The notes under the pieces: generated by a model
What the model saw: only the letters and a program-made list of their open reading frames with translations
The model's database searches: none
What the model was told of the DNA's origin: nothing
In this document: piece by piece, positions 5,323-6,191 of the stretch
Layout of the letters: each line of letters starts with the position of its first letter
How positions within the stretch are numbered: position 1 is the first letter of the stretch
NCBI GenBank assembly: GCA_023244795.1
Contig: JAHFLR010000040.1
Span: 1-6,191 of the forward strand
Direction of reading: 5' to 3'
Length of the DNA stretch: 6,191 nucleotides
Origin: a bacterium
Lineage (GTDB): Bacteria; Patescibacteriota; Minisyncoccia; UBA9983
Position numbers and translations under genes: made by a program

Positions 5323-6191
5323 TTATTTGTCCTTTAATTTTTGGGGATTATGATTGGGGCAGTTTTTATCGCTGCATCGTTCGGGGATTGTTTTTGTTCC
5401 CTCCATCATTAGTTCTCCGCAAATACTTCCGTCACCCTTTTTATAATTGCAAAATTTTCCTGTGGGCTTGGCCTTAATGGCGTACTTACATTCCGGATAG
5501 TTTGAGCAGCTGTAAAAAACTCCGAACCTTCCTCGTCTTTCTACCATCTCTCCGTCTTTGCACTTTGGGCATTTAACTCCGGTTTTCTTTTTGGCCTCTT
5601 CTGCCTCACTTTGCTTTATAAATTTACACTTAGGGTAATTACTGCAGGCAATAAAGCGTCCAAATCTTCCGTCTCGCTCAATAAGTTTTTTACCGCACTT
5701 GGGGCAGTCTTCGCCCGTTTCTTTGGGGCCCTCTAACTCCTCGCCGTTTATGGTTCTGGCTCCTTTGCACTCCGGGTATTTTGAACAGCTCAAAAACTTG
5801 CCGGTTCTTCCGAGTTTAATAATCATATCCGAACCGCATACCGGGCATTTAATATCCGGCGCCGCATTGCCAAGGTTGGTGATTTTTTCTATGTCTGATT
5901 TTTTGTTTACTTCTTTTGTAAACGGACCGTAAAATTCTTCCAGTGTTTTTACATATTTTCTTTTTCCTTCGGCTATTTCATCGAGTTCGTTTTCCATCTC
6001 GGCGGTAAAGGAATCGCTGATGTAGTCTTTAAAATGTTTTTCCAAAAATGAGCTTACTACGTCTCCCGTATCGGTGGGGAAAAGAGTTTTGCCCTGCTTA
6101 TCGACATAGCCTCTGTCGATTATGGTTTTAATGATGGTTGCATAAGTGCTAGGCCGCCCGATGCCTCTTTTTTCCAGTTCTTTAATAAGAC
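5323..6191 (-). CDS. topA: DNA topoisomerase I (type IA), C-terminal part; 5' end beyond the right edge
   Basis: Type IA topoisomerases relax negative supercoils through a transient 5'-phosphotyrosine break. The window holds the last 288 residues, and the frame stays open to the right edge. The segment begins with ELEKRGIGRPSTYATII and DRGYV, the strongly conserved TopA block that follows the catalytic core, then FPTDTGDVV. The catalytic tyrosine and Toprim domain lie upstream, outside the window. The C-terminus carries three standard four-cysteine zinc ribbons at local residues 115-141, 162-188 and 207-234. Each has CPxC, an RxGxF-type block and CSxYPxCK. A fourth atypical cysteine set follows (C247, C257, C272, C277; spacing C-x9-C-x14-C-x4-C). 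These modules bind DNA and, in other bacteria, RNA polymerase. An apparent start near 6045 is an internal TTG, not the gene start. The stop lies 2 nt before the RelA/SpoT ATG, indicating an operon. Confidence 0.95.
   Translation of the reverse strand, partial: LIKELEKRGIGRPSTYATIIKTIIDRGYVDKQGKTLFPTDTGDVVSSFLEKHFKDYISDSFTAEMENELDEIAEGKRKYVKTLEEFYGPFTKEVNKKSDIEKITNLGNAAPDIKCPVCGSDMIIKLGRTGKFLSCSKYPECKGARTINGEELEGPKETGEDCPKCGKKLIERDGRFGRFIACSNYPKCKFIKQSEAEEAKKKTGVKCPKCKDGEMVERRGRFGVFYSCSNYPECKYAIKAKPTGKFCNYKKGDGSICGELMMEGTKTIPERCSDKNCPNHNPQKLKDK
5330..5335 (-). promoter_or_regulatory. Shine-Dalgarno of the RelA/SpoT gene, inside the topA 3' end
   Basis: AAAGGA on the minus strand ends 9 nt before the ATG at 5320 and lies within the last codons of topA. 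It fixes the start at 5320 and implies translational coupling to topA. It is the clearest ribosome-binding site in the window: miaB and parB have none visible. Confidence 0.6.

Noticed and set aside
5323..6045. Stand-alone 240-residue zinc-ribbon protein
   Set aside because: The apparent start is an internal TTG. The same frame continues upstream to the window edge with the TopA GIGRPSTYA block, so it is the topA C-terminus.
1..6191. Canonical parS site near parB
   Set aside because: By eye I found no TGTTTCACGTGAAACA-like 16-mer. The 2382-2408 palindrome has a different sequence and length.
1..6191. CRISPR array, insertion sequence or integrase gene
   Set aside because: No regularly spaced repeats, transposase motifs or recombinase motifs are seen. 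Nearly all the sequence is explained by the listed genes.

Overview
The window is bacterial chromosomal DNA. It carries housekeeping genes on both strands (topA, a RelA/SpoT-type gene, parB, miaB, a tRNA-Leu), very short intergenic gaps and few Shine-Dalgarno sequences. The RelA/SpoT protein is short, a core without its regulatory C-terminus. The tRNA lacks an encoded CCA, and parB looks leaderless. This economy fits a small-genome lineage such as Patescibacteria/CPR (Parcubacteria-like). That placement is an inference from style, not from a marker gene.

Layout from left to right. Positions 1-114 (+) are the 3' end of an unidentified gene with a CxxC zinc-ribbon motif, followed by a rho-independent terminator at 130-158. 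A minus-strand block follows, listed here in order of transcription: tRNA-Leu(CAA) (2853-2772), miaB (2756-1524), an unrecognised membrane protein of 390 residues (1496-324), and a displaced second copy of the miaB 3' end (322-167). parB runs divergently on the plus strand from about 2920 to 3885 and ends 8 bp inside the end of the convergent RelA/SpoT-type gene (5320-3878, minus). That gene starts 2 nt after topA stops. topA (minus) continues off the right edge, and its 288 C-terminal residues are present, including four cysteine modules. There is no gene-free stretch longer than 300 bp; the longest is 115-323, which holds the terminator and the miaB remnant.

How the genes relate. The tRNA-Leu(CAA) has the A36-A37-A38 anticodon-loop sequence recognised by the i6A/ms2i6A pathway, so it is a likely substrate of the MiaB encoded 15 nt downstream. 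topA and the RelA/SpoT gene look translationally coupled. parB and the tRNA-miaB unit appear to be driven by overlapping divergent promoters.

The most interesting point is that the 390-residue membrane protein gene is bracketed by two copies of the miaB 3' end. They align without gaps over 144 nt at about 79% identity. This is the geometry expected if a DNA segment had been inserted at the miaB 3' end and had supplied a replacement end. A near-perfect 27-bp palindrome inside miaB is a second unexplained structure.
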